This document shows positions 37,636 through 46,533 of a stretch of DNA of 64,000 bases, in pieces. The notes under the pieces were generated by a model. The model searched no databases, was not told the DNA's origin, and worked only from the letters and a program-made list of their open reading frames with translations. Position numbers and translations under genes: made by a program. Position 1 is the first letter of the stretch; each line of letters opens with the position of its first letter. The stretch spans positions 3,472,001 to 3,536,000 of the forward strand of contig NZ_CP030033.1 in assembly GCF_003611035.1 (NCBI RefSeq). Direction: 5' to 3'. The DNA is from Cryobacterium soli. GTDB taxonomy: Bacteria > Actinomycetota > Actinomycetes > Actinomycetales > Microbacteriaceae.

Positions 37636-37960
37636 CCTGTTGGCGCGGGGCCCGGCGCGCTGCGCCCCCGCCCGCCGCGCCGTGCCCCGTCGCCGCACCC
37701 CATGTGGCCGGATGCGCCCCCTATAGCGGGATCATCCAGCCATCTGGGGTGCGGCGACCGGTTTTCTCGTGGGTGGCGCATCCGTGCATGGTCGCGTGCT
37801 CCGGGTGCGCCTCGTGTGGCTGGATGAGCCTCCTAGAGCGGCATCATCCAGCCACCGGGGGTGCGGTAACGCTCGTGGATGGCGGTGGAAGACCAGGCGC
37901 GCGGTCAGCCACCCCTGCTTCAGCCCGATCACCCTGGACGCACCGGGCTACCCCCCCCAC
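37636..37960. repeat. gene-free stretch with two long palindromes (36-bp cores at 37706-37741 and 37818-37853)
   Basis: No gene is seen. Each core runs GGC(T/C)GGATG ... CATCCAGCC with a CCTA-centred middle. The first is extended by perfect outer arms, CGCCGCACCCCA and TGGGGTGCGGCG, to 66 bp (37691-37756), centred on CTATAG. The second has weaker outer arms. A third core is at 39121-39156. The copies share sequence as well as symmetry, so they are one repeat family. Confidence 0.8.
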
Positions 37961-38935
37961 CTACCGGGCTCGGGGGATTCCGTTTCGGGCGAGGAGGTCG
38001 CCGAGCGCTGAGAGGTCGCGCGCGACCGGCCAGTCCCAGCGGATGACGCCGAACCCCAAGGCACGAAGCCGGTCTTCCCGGATCTTCTCGGCGATAACCA
38101 CGTCGGCGGTGGAACGTCCACCGGTGAACTCTTCCCGCAGGTACTTGCCGAGCCCGTCGAACTCGCCGACAGATCCCACACCGCGCCAGAAGAAGTCCGT
38201 GAATCCGATCAGGCCGTCGCGATCCCAGTGCGGCACTTGCAGCTCGGGCAGGAGAAAGCCCAGCATGAAGATTCCCGCCCGGCTGATCGACTCTCCAGGT
38301 GACCCGGACAGCGGCGACGCGAATTCCAGCACTCGTCGGGCTGCAGTGCGGCCAGGAATTCGGCCGAGTTGGGCGAGGGCGCGGTCGAGCTCCGCCCTGG
38401 TGGTCAACGACTGGCCGTCGCGCGGCTCGTGAATCGCCTTGTCCATCACCGCCACCGCCTGGCCGAACCGGAGCACCCGGGCCAGAGTCACCGCGGTGGC
38501 GGCGACGGACGTCACGCGGAGTCCGTCGTGCACGGTCACATCGAGGTCGTGGTCCTGCGTATGGCGCACCACGCCGTGGCGGGAGCGGCCCCCGGCTGCG
38601 GCCGCGACCGACACATGGATCTCCGCCGGCCACGCGCCTACGATCGGCAGGCCCCAGAGCGCGGCAGCCGACACGTGCGAGTACACCACAGGCTGCTCCG
38701 CCATCGCAGCGTGGGCGTGGATGCGCCGGAGGTAGCGCTCATCCGCGCCGAGGGCTTCCCACTCAGCGGCAAGCACATACACGCCGCGGCGCAGACGGAC
38801 GAGGGTCTGATGGTTGAACTCCCGGCGGAGTTCGTGCTGGAGGCCGACCCGGGCTGCGTCGCTGGCCAGGACAAGCCCGTTGTGATCAGACATGGCGGTG
38901 AGAACCTGCAAGGTGGTCGATGATGTGGCGTCCAT
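37961..38935 (-). CDS. AbiEi-type antitoxin domain protein (orphan)
   Basis: A 324-residue protein of the large actinobacterial group annotated as type IV toxin-antitoxin AbiEi family antitoxin domain-containing. The N-terminus (residues 8-55) resembles the AbiEi winged-helix region, with FNHQTLVRLRRGVYVLAAEWEAL. Then come VVYSHVSAAALWGLP and RTQDHDLDVTVHDGLRVTS-like segments. The C-terminus, with IGFTDFFW and GEFDGLGKYLREE...EKIREDRLRALGFGVIRW, resembles a PD-(D/E)xK endonuclease-like fold (DUF559 type). No AbiEii-type nucleotidyltransferase toxin is adjacent, so it may not be part of a working TA pair. The start could also be ATG 38893. Palindromic repeats flank it on both sides. Confidence 0.72.
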   Translation of the reverse strand: MDATSSTTLQVLTAMSDHNGLVLASDAARVGLQHELRREFNHQTLVRLRRGVYVLAAEWEALGADERYLRRIHAHAAMAEQPVVYSHVSAAALWGLPIVGAWPAEIHVSVAAAAGGRSRHGVVRHTQDHDLDVTVHDGLRVTSVAATAVTLARVLRFGQAVAVMDKAIHEPRDGQSLTTRAELDRALAQLGRIPGRTAARRVLEFASPLSGSPGESISRAGIFMLGFLLPELQVPHWDRDGLIGFTDFFWRGVGSVGEFDGLGKYLREEFTGGRSTADVVIAEKIREDRLRALGFGVIRWDWPVARDLSALGDLLARNGIPRAR

Positions 38936-39325
38936 GCCGAGAGGGTCGCAGAACACGAGAGGCCCGACAGCGGGACAGGTGTATCTGTGTACTTCTGAGA
39001 AGGGTTTGCCGCCTGTGGAATGACTCCCTCGAGCTCAGCGCACCCGCTCTGGCTGGGCCAGTCCGCTCTGGCTGAATGCGCCCCCTCTCGCTGACCCTGA
39101 ACGGCGGATGCACCCACTTTGGCTGGATGTGCTCCCTATCGCGGTGTCATCTAGCCAGAGGGGGCGCACCGAGCAGGGGCGGGGCATCCGCGGGTGCGCC
39201 GGATCGCCGCGGAGCGGGCGGATGCGTCCCGCCGCGGCTCGGTCACCCGGCCCGGCGGCCCGGCCAACCGGCCGAAAGCCTCCGGTAGAATAGTCACACC
39301 GCCCACAAGCCTCAGGAGTCGCACC
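38936..39325. other. gene-free stretch with palindromic repeat copies
   Basis: No supported gene. It contains a third full 36-bp palindromic core at 39121-39156 (GGCTGGATG ... CATCTAGCC, CCCTATCGCGG centre) and a partial left half at 39070-39097. It must also hold the divergent promoters of the AbiEi-like gene and the khtT-like gene, but I see no clear hexamers. Confidence 0.6.
39121..39156. repeat. palindromic repeat core, third copy
   Basis: Same length (36 bp), half-sites and centre as the cores at 37706 and 37818. GC-rich outer arms continue on both sides (GCACCCAC / AGGGGGCGC). Confidence 0.75.
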
Positions 39326-39853
39326 ATGGTTGACGTTCGACGGGTCAAGCTCCCCGGTGTGGGTGTGCTGCACACCTTCATCACCGATGACGGCGGCAAG
39401 GTCGGCGTGATCGCCCACCGGTCAGGGCACAGCGACCTGATCACCTTCGCCGACGACGAGGGCGGACCCGACGCCAGCAAGGTGTCCCTCCGGCTCAGCG
39501 AGGACGAAGCGCACACCCTCGCCGAACTCCTCGGCGGCACCCAGATCACCGAGTCGCTCACCGCGCTCGACCAGATCCCCGGCCTCAGCATCGACTGGTT
39601 CACCGTGGACTACGAGGACCATATCGCCGGCCAGCCCCTGGGCAACCCCGCCGAGCGTGGCATCGCCGGGCTCACCGTCGTGGCCGTGGTACGCGGCGAA
39701 TCCGCCAACCCGGCCCCCGCGGCCGACTTCAAGGTCTTTCCCGGCGACACCCTGGTCGTGGCCGGCTCGCCAGAAAAGGTGGCGAAGGCGTTCGCGTTCT
39801 TCCGCACCGGCGAGATCAAGGCGAAGCCCGTCGACTCGCCGCCCGGAGGCTAG
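39326..39853 (+). CDS. TrkA C-terminal (RCK_C) domain protein, KhtT-like antiporter regulator
   Basis: Likely cytoplasmic regulatory subunit of the next gene's antiporter, as KhtT is for KhtU in Bacillus subtilis. The 175-residue protein has an N-terminal part starting VDVRRVKLPGVGVLHTFIT, typical of KhtT-type proteins, and an RCK_C domain (about 85-165) with GLTVVAVVRGESANPAP and FKVFPGDTLVVAGSPEKVAKA. RCK_C domains bind small ligands such as c-di-AMP; which one here is unknown. ATG 39326 follows CAGGAGTC. It ends 3 bases before the antiporter gene. Confidence 0.88.
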   Translation: MVDVRRVKLPGVGVLHTFITDDGGKVGVIAHRSGHSDLITFADDEGGPDASKVSLRLSEDEAHTLAELLGGTQITESLTALDQIPGLSIDWFTVDYEDHIAGQPLGNPAERGIAGLTVVAVVRGESANPAPAADFKVFPGDTLVVAGSPEKVAKAFAFFRTGEIKAKPVDSPPGG

Positions 39854-39856
39854 CCG

Positions 39857-41224
39857 ATGAACCTCGGTGAAGATCTACTCACCCTGGGCATCCTCCTCGT
39901 GGTTGCCTACGTCCTGGGCCGCCTGGGCAAGCTGATCGGCCTGCCGTCGATTCCGATCTACATGATCGTGGGTCTCTTGGCGAGCCCGTACAGCGGATGG
40001 TTCCCCCTCGACTTCCACTCCGCCGACATCGAACTCATCGCCGTCTTCGGGTTGATCCTGCTCCTGTTCAGCCTGGGCCTGGAGTTCGACCAGGAGGCGT
40101 TCTTCGGCGACGCCGGAAAATTGTTGATCTCCGGCGGCTCCTACATCCTGATCAACATGGGCGCCGGTTTCGCGTTCGGCCTGATGACCGGCTGGGGCAC
40201 CCGCGAGGCCCTTGTGATCGCGGGCATGACCGGCACCTCCTCGAGCGCCATCATCACGAAACTGCTCATCGAACTGCGCCGGCTGGCGAACAAGGAAACC
40301 CCGATGATCCTCGGGGTGACCGTGGTGGGCGACATCTTCATCGCCGTGTACCTGGCCATCGTGTCCGTCGTGCTCAGCGGCAAGACCGAGATCTGGCCCA
40401 TCGTGCTGCAACTGTTCATCGCGTTCCTGTTCCTCGTGGTGATGTTCTCCGTCGCCCGGTGGGGCGGCCGGGTGGTGTCGCGGCTGATGCGCACCAAGGA
40501 CGACGAGCTGTTCACCATCCTCTTCTTCGGCCTCGCCGTGCTCTTCGCCGGCATCGGCGAGATCATCGGCGTCACCGACGCGATCGGCGCGTTCCTCATC
40601 GGCGTGGTGCTGGGCGCCAGCACCTACCGCGGCCGCATCGAACGGGTCGCCGTGCCGCTCCGTGACGTGTTCGGCGCGTTCTTCTTCCTCAACTTCGGGT
40701 TGGCCCTCAACGTGGCCGAGTTCGGTTCGGTCATCTCCCTGGTGGCCATCGCCATCCTGATGACCTTCGTGCTCAGCCTGGGTTCGGGCATGCTGCTGGC
40801 GCGGATGCACCAAATGGGCATGCGGGAAGGCCTCAACACCGCGGCGATCTTCGTCAACCGCGGGGAGTTCACCCTGATCCTGGCGACCCTCTCGGTGGGC
40901 GCCGGACTCGACCAACGGCTGCAGCCTTTCGCCGGTCTCTACGTGCTCTCCATGGCGATCCTCGGCCCGCTGTTCACCGCCAACTCCGAGAAGATCGGCG
41001 CCGCCCTCGGCCGCCGCTCCCGCACCCCCCAGCCGCCCACCCGCACCCCCGAGCGTGACGCCATGCGCGCCGAGGAGATCGCGCTGGTCGAGGCGGCCAC
41101 CCACGACCAGAAATCCGGCGACCCGATGGTGGACTTCATTTCCGAGACATACCCGACCCCCGACAAGAAGCCCGACAAGGCCGGCCAGTCCGGTAAGGAC
41201 GACGGGGCGGGGGACTACTCATGA
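39857..41224 (+). CDS. CPA2 cation:proton antiporter, KhtU-like
   Basis: Monovalent cation/H+ antiporter, probably K+ efflux, with about 12 membrane spans. The 455-residue protein starts LTLGILLVVAYVLGRLGKLIGLPSIPIYMIVGLLASP and has the CPA2 signatures LLLFSLGLEFDQEAFF, GMTGTSSSAIITKLL and GVTDAIGAFLIGVVLG. The C-terminal 80 residues are hydrophilic and include a lysine-rich end. The partner RCK_C gene is directly upstream. The stop overlaps the SURF1 start by 4 bases. Confidence 0.92.
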   Translation: MNLGEDLLTLGILLVVAYVLGRLGKLIGLPSIPIYMIVGLLASPYSGWFPLDFHSADIELIAVFGLILLLFSLGLEFDQEAFFGDAGKLLISGGSYILINMGAGFAFGLMTGWGTREALVIAGMTGTSSSAIITKLLIELRRLANKETPMILGVTVVGDIFIAVYLAIVSVVLSGKTEIWPIVLQLFIAFLFLVVMFSVARWGGRVVSRLMRTKDDELFTILFFGLAVLFAGIGEIIGVTDAIGAFLIGVVLGASTYRGRIERVAVPLRDVFGAFFFLNFGLALNVAEFGSVISLVAIAILMTFVLSLGSGMLLARMHQMGMREGLNTAAIFVNRGEFTLILATLSVGAGLDQRLQPFAGLYVLSMAILGPLFTANSEKIGAALGRRSRTPQPPTRTPERDAMRAEEIALVEAATHDQKSGDPMVDFISETYPTPDKKPDKAGQSGKDDGAGDYS

Positions 41225-42078
41225 TCGGCATGATGCTGCGCCCGCGCTGGATCGCCGCGCTGCTGTTGGCCCTGGCGATCGCCGCGGCGTTCGCGTTGCT
41301 GGGACAATGGCAGCTGGACCGCGCCATCAGCTCGGGCCAGGTTGTGGAGCGCAGCACCGAGATCGTGCAGCCGCTGCGCGACACTGTGTCACCGGACGGC
41401 CCGCCGCCGCAGATCGCGGAGGGCCAGCGGGTCGAGACCAGCGGCTCCTTCGTTCCCGGGGATGACCAGATCATCAGCGGCCGGCACAACGGCGGCGAAA
41501 CCGGCTATTGGGTGGTCAGCCACTTCGTCACCGACGACGGCATCAGCATCCCCGTCGCCCGCGGCTGGACCGCCGACGCCGACCAGGCGGCCACGGTGCG
41601 TGACCGGCTCGCCACCGAGATGAGCATCGCGTCGCTGCAGCCGCTCACCGGCCGGTTCGTGCCCGACGAGGCGCCGCAGGTGCCCGCAGAGGGCGTCGAC
41701 CCGCACACCATGACCACGGTGTCCACGGCCGCGCTGATCAACCTCTGGGCCAACTGGGACGACCAGTCGGTCTACCAGGGGTACATCGTCGACAGCGCCG
41801 CGGCCGACGGCCTCGACGTGATCGACTCGCCCGAGCCGGTCGTCGAGGTGCCGCTGAACTGGCTGAACATCTTCTACGCCCTCGAGTGGGCCGTGTTCGC
41901 CGGGTTCGCCGTGTTCCTCTGGTACCGCCTGGTGCGGGATGCGTGGGAGCGCGAAGTCGAGGAAGCCGAGCTCGCCGCCAACGGCGGCGGCACCGACGCC
42001 GGGGGCTCAGCCGGCGACGGGCCCGACGCATCCGCGCCGCACGGCGGTCCCGACCGGAGCCACGCGAAGGCCCCGTAG
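41221..42078 (+). CDS. SURF1 family protein (cytochrome oxidase assembly)
   Basis: Membrane protein of the SURF1 family, which helps insert heme a into aa3-type cytochrome c oxidase. The 285-residue protein has the expected layout: one N-terminal membrane span with the [11 protein letters not shown] motif, a 170-residue outer domain ([41 protein letters not shown]), and a C-terminal span preceded by [27 protein letters not shown]. The C-terminal tail is Gly/Asp-rich. It overlaps the antiporter stop (ATGA). Confidence 0.9.
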   Translation: MIGMMLRPRWIAALLLALAIAAAFALLGQWQLDRAISSGQVVERSTEIVQPLRDTVSPDGPPPQIAEGQRVETSGSFVPGDDQIISGRHNGGETGYWVVSHFVTDDGISIPVARGWTADADQAATVRDRLATEMSIASLQPLTGRFVPDEAPQVPAEGVDPHTMTTVSTAALINLWANWDDQSVYQGYIVDSAAADGLDVIDSPEPVVEVPLNWLNIFYALEWAVFAGFAVFLWYRLVRDAWEREVEEAELAANGGGTDAGGSAGDGPDASAPHGGPDRSHAKAP

Positions 42079-42087
42079 AATTAGCCC

Positions 42088-42525
42088 ATGCCACTTGCAC
42101 CCAAGCCTGCCGACCTGCCCAGAATCCCGGGGGCGCTCAAGCTGTACCAGGTCTCATCGATCATCACCGGTGTCTTCCTCCTGCTGCTCTGCGCCGAGGT
42201 GGTGGCCAAGTACTTCTTCGGCACCGAGCTCGAGGGCGGCGGCCCCAACGGTTTCCTGGCCCTCGTGCCCGAGGGCACCGTGACGGCCGCGAACCTGAGC
42301 ACCGGGCTGCTGATCGTGCACGGCTGGTTCTACGTTCTCTACCTGTTCGCCGACTTCCGCCTCTGGAGCCTCATGCGCTGGCCGTTCCCCATGTTCCTGC
42401 TGATCGCCCTGGGAGGCATCATCCCGTTCCTGTCCTTCTTCCTGGAGGTGAAGGTCGGCCAGCGGGTCAAGGCCTACCTCGCCGCCCACCCGACTCCAGC
42501 CGTACAGGCCGGAGCAAACGCATGA
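42088..42525 (+). CDS. DUF3817 domain-containing membrane protein
   Basis: A 145-residue protein with three predicted membrane spans: [55 protein letters not shown] and [23 protein letters not shown]. The spacing and the HGWFYVLYL segment match the actinobacterial DUF3817 family, which often stands between a SURF1 gene and guaA. Function unknown. The stop overlaps the guaA start by 4 bases, so the two are translationally coupled. Confidence 0.88.
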   Translation: MPLAPKPADLPRIPGALKLYQVSSIITGVFLLLLCAEVVAKYFFGTELEGGGPNGFLALVPEGTVTAANLSTGLLIVHGWFYVLYLFADFRLWSLMRWPFPMFLLIALGGIIPFLSFFLEVKVGQRVKAYLAAHPTPAVQAGANA

Positions 42526-44198
42526 GCGCCGTGAACCCGATGGATGTCGTGGGCGCCGACGGCGCCGAGGGCGCCGAGGGCCTCGAGAACCAGCTCGCCA
42601 CAGAGGAGGGCACCGCGCCCACGGCCTCCGGCATCAGCCGCCCCGTGCTCGTGGTCGACTTCGGCGCGCAGTACGCGCAGCTGATCGCCCGCCGCGTGCG
42701 TGAGGCATCCGTGTACTCGGAGATCGTGGCGCACTCGATCACCGCCGCCGAGGTCGCAGCCAAGAACCCCATCGGCATCGTGCTCTCCGGCGGGCCGTCC
42801 AGCGTCTACGCCGAGGGCGCCCCCACCTTCGACCCGGCGATCTTCGACCTCGGCATCCCGGTGCTGGGCATCTGCTACGGCTTCCAGGTGATGGCCACCG
42901 CTCTCGGCGGCGAGGTCTCGCACACCGGCCAGCGCGAGTACGGCTCCACCCCGGTGGTCGTCGCCGACAGCAGCAACGCTCTGCTCGCCGACCAGCCGGT
43001 GGAGCAGACCGTGTGGATGAGCCACGGCGACTCCGTCTCCAAGGCCCCCGACGGTTTCACCGTTCTGGCCTCCACGGTGTCGACCCCGGTCGCCGCGTTC
43101 GCCAACGACGAGCGCCGGCTCTACGGCGTGCAGTGGCACCCCGAGGTCAAGCACTCCGCGCACGGCCAGCACGTGCTGGAGAACTTCCTGCACCGCGCCG
43201 CCGGCATCCCCGCCGACTGGAACAGCGGCAACGTCATCGCCGAGCAGGTCGCCCTGATCCAGGCCCAGGTGGGCACGGGCAAGGTCATCTGCGGCCTCTC
43301 CGGTGGAGTCGACTCCGCTGTTGCCGCGGCCCTCGTGCACAAGGCCATCGGCGACCAGCTCGTCTGCGTGTTCGTCGACCACGGCCTGCTGCGCGAGGAC
43401 GAGCGCCGCCAGGTCGAAGAGGACTACGTCAAGGCCACCGGCATCCGCCTGGTCACGGTGGATGTGCGTGAGCAGTTCATCAACGCCCTCGCCGGGGTCA
43501 GCGACCCGGAGACCAAGCGCAAGATCATCGGCCGCGAGTTCATTCGCACCTTCGAGCAGGCCCAGGCCGAGCTCATCAAGGAGTCCGCCGAGATCGACGG
43601 CGACCCGATCCGCTTCCTCGTGCAGGGCACCCTGTACCCCGACGTGGTCGAGTCCGGCGGCGGCAGCGGCACCGCAAACATCAAGAGCCACCACAACGTG
43701 GGCGGCCTGCCCGAAGACCTGCAGTTCGAGCTCGTCGAGCCGCTGCGCGCCCTGTTCAAGGACGAGGTCCGCGCGATCGGCGCCGAGCTGGGCCTGCCGG
43801 CCGAGATCGTGCAACGCCAGCCGTTCCCCGGACCCGGCTTGGGCATCCGCATCGTCGGCGAGGTCACCCAGGAGCGTCTGGACCTGCTGCGCCAGGCGGA
43901 TGCGATCGTGCGGTTCGAGCTGACCGCCGCGGGCCTGGACCGGGAGATCTGGCAGTGCCCCGTGGTGCTGCTCGCCGATGTGCGCTCGGTGGGTGTGCAG
44001 GGCGACGGCCGCACCTACGGTCACCCGATCGTGCTGCGTCCGGTGTCCAGCGAGGACGCCATGACGGCCGACTGGACCCGCCTGCCGTACGACCTGCTCG
44101 CGAAGATCTCCAACCGCATCACCAACGAGGTCGACGGGGTCAACCGCGTGGTGCTCGACGTCACGTCGAAGCCGCCGGGGACCATCGAATGGGAGTAG
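42522..44198 (+). CDS. guaA: GMP synthase (glutamine-hydrolysing)
   Basis: Converts XMP to GMP with glutamine and ATP. The 558-residue protein has a 38-residue acidic extension, then the class I glutaminase ([20 protein letters not shown], nucleophile Cys in GICYGFQ, His in [10 protein letters not shown]), the ATP pyrophosphatase P-loop [14 protein letters not shown], and the C-terminal dimerisation domain ending [12 protein letters not shown] 42522 overlaps DUF3817 (ATGA); the extension starts there since the fold itself begins at about residue 39. Confidence 0.96.
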   Translation: MSAVNPMDVVGADGAEGAEGLENQLATEEGTAPTASGISRPVLVVDFGAQYAQLIARRVREASVYSEIVAHSITAAEVAAKNPIGIVLSGGPSSVYAEGAPTFDPAIFDLGIPVLGICYGFQVMATALGGEVSHTGQREYGSTPVVVADSSNALLADQPVEQTVWMSHGDSVSKAPDGFTVLASTVSTPVAAFANDERRLYGVQWHPEVKHSAHGQHVLENFLHRAAGIPADWNSGNVIAEQVALIQAQVGTGKVICGLSGGVDSAVAAALVHKAIGDQLVCVFVDHGLLREDERRQVEEDYVKATGIRLVTVDVREQFINALAGVSDPETKRKIIGREFIRTFEQAQAELIKESAEIDGDPIRFLVQGTLYPDVVESGGGSGTANIKSHHNVGGLPEDLQFELVEPLRALFKDEVRAIGAELGLPAEIVQRQPFPGPGLGIRIVGEVTQERLDLLRQADAIVRFELTAAGLDREIWQCPVVLLADVRSVGVQGDGRTYGHPIVLRPVSSEDAMTADWTRLPYDLLAKISNRITNEVDGVNRVVLDVTSKPPGTIEWE

Positions 44199-44224
44199 GC
44201 GTTTCGCCGCTCCCGTAGTCGTTC

Positions 44225-44258
44225 CGGAAGCACCCCCGCCCGCGCGGGGGTGCTTCCG
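44225..44258 (+). terminator. terminator-like hairpin after guaA
   Basis: CGGAAGCACCCCCG (44225-44238) pairs with CGGGGGTGCTTCCG (44245-44258) around a 6-base loop, 26 bases after guaA. Confidence 0.8.
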
Positions 44259-44306
44259 TCGTTGACCCCGATGCAGAGGAGTCCTCGCGCCGGCGGCAGT
44301 GCGTGT

Positions 44307-44437
44307 TGCGCGGGTGGGGCGCCGGTTCGCGGGTGGCGTGCCACGGGCGGAGCGGCGCGGTGCCCGCGCAGCTCGGGATGTGGGCGCGGGCCGGGCTGGT
44401 GCGCGGGTCAGGCGCCGCTTCGCGGGAGCGGCGCCTG
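44307..44437. repeat. 131-bp direct repeat, copy A
   Basis: Matches 44553-44683 at 128 of 131 positions. It contains a long hairpin with GCGCGGG/CCCGCGC arms and, at its end, GGCGCCGCT-7nt-AGCGGCGCC. The stretch 44199-44829 holds no supported gene. Confidence 0.9.
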
Positions 44438-44552
44438 AGTCGGAGACCATCCTGCCGAGGACGACGGGGAGTTCCGTTCTCGGACCGCCCGCGCCCGTCC
44501 GCGCCACACGGCCGGGGGCATCCGCTCAGGGCGGGCACGGTGGCGGATGAGG

Positions 44553-44683
44553 TGCGCGGGTGGGGCGCCGGTTCGCGGGTGGCGTGCCACGGGCGGAGCG
44601 GCGCGGTGCCCGCGTAGCTCGGGATGTGGGCGCGGGCCGGGCTGGTGCGCGGGTCAGGCGCCCCTTCGCGGGAGGGGCGCCTG
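44553..44683. repeat. 131-bp direct repeat, copy B
   Basis: Second copy, 246 bp downstream of copy A in the same orientation. The differences are one C-to-T and a paired change that turns the end hairpin arms into GGCGCCCCT/AGGGGCGCC, keeping the stem. Confidence 0.9.
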
Positions 44684-44745
44684 GGTAGGCCCCGCCGAGG
44701 CCCGAGCCAGCCGAACGCATCCACCTGATCAGCGGGGGAGACGAC

Positions 44746-44778
44746 GAGAGGGCCGGCCCGTGGTGGGCCGGCCCTCTC
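44746..44778 (-). terminator. hairpin after the BI-1/YccA gene
   Basis: GAGAGGGCCGGCCC (44746-44759) and its exact complement (44765-44778) enclose a 5-base loop, about 50 bases beyond the stop of the reverse-strand gene at 44830. Confidence 0.75.
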
Positions 44779-44829
44779 GGGTGGTGCGGATGCCGCGACT
44801 GCGGCGGGTGGCGGGGGGCGCCGAGTGCG

Positions 44830-45645
44830 CTACTCGCGGGCGATCGCGAAGATGCGCAGCAGCTCCACGTAGAGCCACACGACGGTGACCATGATGCCGA
44901 AGGCGCCGCTCCAGCCGTACTTGCGCGGGGCGCGGTTGTTCACGCCCTTCTGGATGAAGTCGAAGTCGAGCACGAGCGAGTACGCGGCCATGAGCACGGC
45001 CAGGATGCCGATGACCAGGCCCAGCTTGATCTCGAAGCCGGCGATCTCGATGCTGCCGCTGCGCATGCCGAACGCACCGTCGGTGGCGCCGAAGATCATC
45101 ATGCCGACGTTGACCAGCGAGAACACCGCGTAGCCGACCATCGCGATGAGGAAGACCTTGGTGGCCTTCTTCGAGGCGCGGATCTTGCCGCTGGAGAACA
45201 GCGCGAGGGTCACACCGACCACGACGAGGGTGGCCAGGACGGCCTGGGTGACGACGCCTGCGTAGATCTGCTCGAAGACGCGGGAGATGCCACCGACGAA
45301 CAGGCCCTCCATCGCGGCGTAGGCCAGGATCAGGGGCGGCGACGGCTCCTTCTTGAAGGCGTTGACCAGGCCGAGCACGAGGCCGCCGATGGCGCCCAGG
45401 ATCAGCAGGAACGGGGCGACCGGGGTGAGCACCCACGCGGTGGCCGCGGCGGCCAACAGGATGGCGAACGCGAGCACGGTCTTGCCGATGGTGTCTTCGT
45501 AGGTCATCCGGTCGGTGTCCTGCGAGCCGGCGGACGGCGAGTTGTACAGCGCCTGCAGGTCGTTGTCGGAAAGCACCTTGGTCGTTGCAACGGCGCCGGG
45601 AGCGCCGAACGCGGCGTTTCGGAATGCGGGGTTGGAGGTTGCCAT
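44830..45645 (-). CDS. Bax inhibitor-1/YccA family membrane protein
   Basis: A 271-residue membrane protein with seven predicted spans and the BI-1 family pattern: MTYEDTIGKTVLAFAILLAAAATAW, YAAMEGLFVGGISRVFEQIYAGVVTQAVLATLVVVG and YSLVLDFDFIQKGV(N) near the end, which holds the conserved Asp residues. Bacterial members are proposed to be pH-dependent calcium leaks (YetJ) or FtsH-associated proteins (YccA); the role here is not known. I chose ATG 45645 (MATSNPAFRN); actinobacterial members start in this way. Confidence 0.9.
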   Translation of the reverse strand: MATSNPAFRNAAFGAPGAVATTKVLSDNDLQALYNSPSAGSQDTDRMTYEDTIGKTVLAFAILLAAAATAWVLTPVAPFLLILGAIGGLVLGLVNAFKKEPSPPLILAYAAMEGLFVGGISRVFEQIYAGVVTQAVLATLVVVGVTLALFSSGKIRASKKATKVFLIAMVGYAVFSLVNVGMMIFGATDGAFGMRSGSIEIAGFEIKLGLVIGILAVLMAAYSLVLDFDFIQKGVNNRAPRKYGWSGAFGIMVTVVWLYVELLRIFAIARE

Positions 45646-45741
45646 GGTTTTCTGCCTAACAATCAGCTGGATGCGGGTGCGCCGGGACCCGGCGCGAGTG
45701 TGCAACAAATCTACTGGAACAACCCGAAGTTTGCTGAGAGA

Positions 45742-46485
45742 CTACTCAGGGTTGACAGGGCGAGCATCACCCCGGAGCGCCGGCTGCGCCTCCGCCGGCG
45801 GCGGCACCGGTGACTGCCCGAACACCGCTCGGGATCGCGGCGCGTCAGGGGCCGGCCGCATCTCGGGCACCTGCGGCGCCTGCGCCACCTCCGGATCCTC
45901 CGGATCCTTCGGCGAATCCGGCGAATCCGGCGAATCCGGCGAATCCGGCCCCGCCGACCTCGCCGGCCCCGCTCGCCGGAGCCACCGCCGGGCCCGCCGG
46001 ACATCGAGCGTCCGCCGGCGCCACAGCATCAGCGCCCAGGCCAGCCAGGCGCACGCCACCGTGGTGAGAGCGCCGCTGAGCAGCGCGACCCAGTTCTGTC
46101 CGTACTCGTTCAGCAGGTCCTTGAGCACGAAGCTCAGCACGATCACCGGCAGCAGCGCCAGGTAGCTCAGCACCGGCCGGTGCCGGGCGAATAACCATCC
46201 GGCCAGGAGTACGGCGAAGGCCCCAGCAAAGTCCGGCCCGGCCACGAGCACGAGCGCCGCCACCAGGCACGGCAGCAGAACCAGCAGCCGGCGCCACAAG
46301 GGCCCCGGCAGGATCAGCCAGCCGAGCAGCTGCACGGCCGGCCCGATGGCCAGGAACCACAGGCTGTAGGTGCTGATGAGGTTGGTCGCGGCCGCGCCGA
46401 GCACGATCGTGACCAGGCCGAATCCGTACCGCCACCGGGGGTCGCCCCAGCGCACGCGGGCGGCCGGATCGATCCGAGTGGTCAT
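45742..46485 (-). CDS. hypothetical membrane protein with C-terminal DSP repeats
   Basis: A 247-residue protein not assigned to a known family. It has about five to six hydrophobic spans (LVTIVLGAAATNLISTYSLWFLAIGP, LLGWLILPGPLWRRLLVLLPCLVAALVLVAGP, YLALLPVIVLSFVLKDLL, ALLSGALTTVACAWLAWALML), then a basic RRRTLDVRRARRWLRR stretch and a disordered Pro-rich tail with the tripeptide DSP four times, encoded by a 9-base tandem repeat at about 45911-45950. ATG 46485 follows TGGAG. It is divergent from the GDPD gene, 48 bases away. Confidence 0.75.
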   Translation of the reverse strand: MTTRIDPAARVRWGDPRWRYGFGLVTIVLGAAATNLISTYSLWFLAIGPAVQLLGWLILPGPLWRRLLVLLPCLVAALVLVAGPDFAGAFAVLLAGWLFARHRPVLSYLALLPVIVLSFVLKDLLNEYGQNWVALLSGALTTVACAWLAWALMLWRRRTLDVRRARRWLRRAGPARSAGPDSPDSPDSPDSPKDPEDPEVAQAPQVPEMRPAPDAPRSRAVFGQSPVPPPAEAQPALRGDARPVNPE

Positions 46486-46533
46486 AACTCCAGATTCTCG
46501 CAGCCCACAGCGACGCGCAGCTAACCTTGTGTC

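Noticed and set aside
37636..39325. Defence island or complete type IV toxin-antitoxin system
   Set aside because: Only one AbiEi-like gene is present; glpD and a KhtT-like gene flank it and there is no toxin, methylase or nuclease gene.
44161..44724. Reverse-strand open frame of 187 residues across the 131-bp repeats
   Set aside because: The encoded Arg/Pro/Ala-rich text repeats only because the DNA does; it overlaps the guaA 3' end and has no ribosome site.
45900..45955. Short tandem repeat suspected as CRISPR-like
   Set aside because: The 9-bp units are contiguous without spacers and encode DSP repeats at the end of a membrane protein gene.
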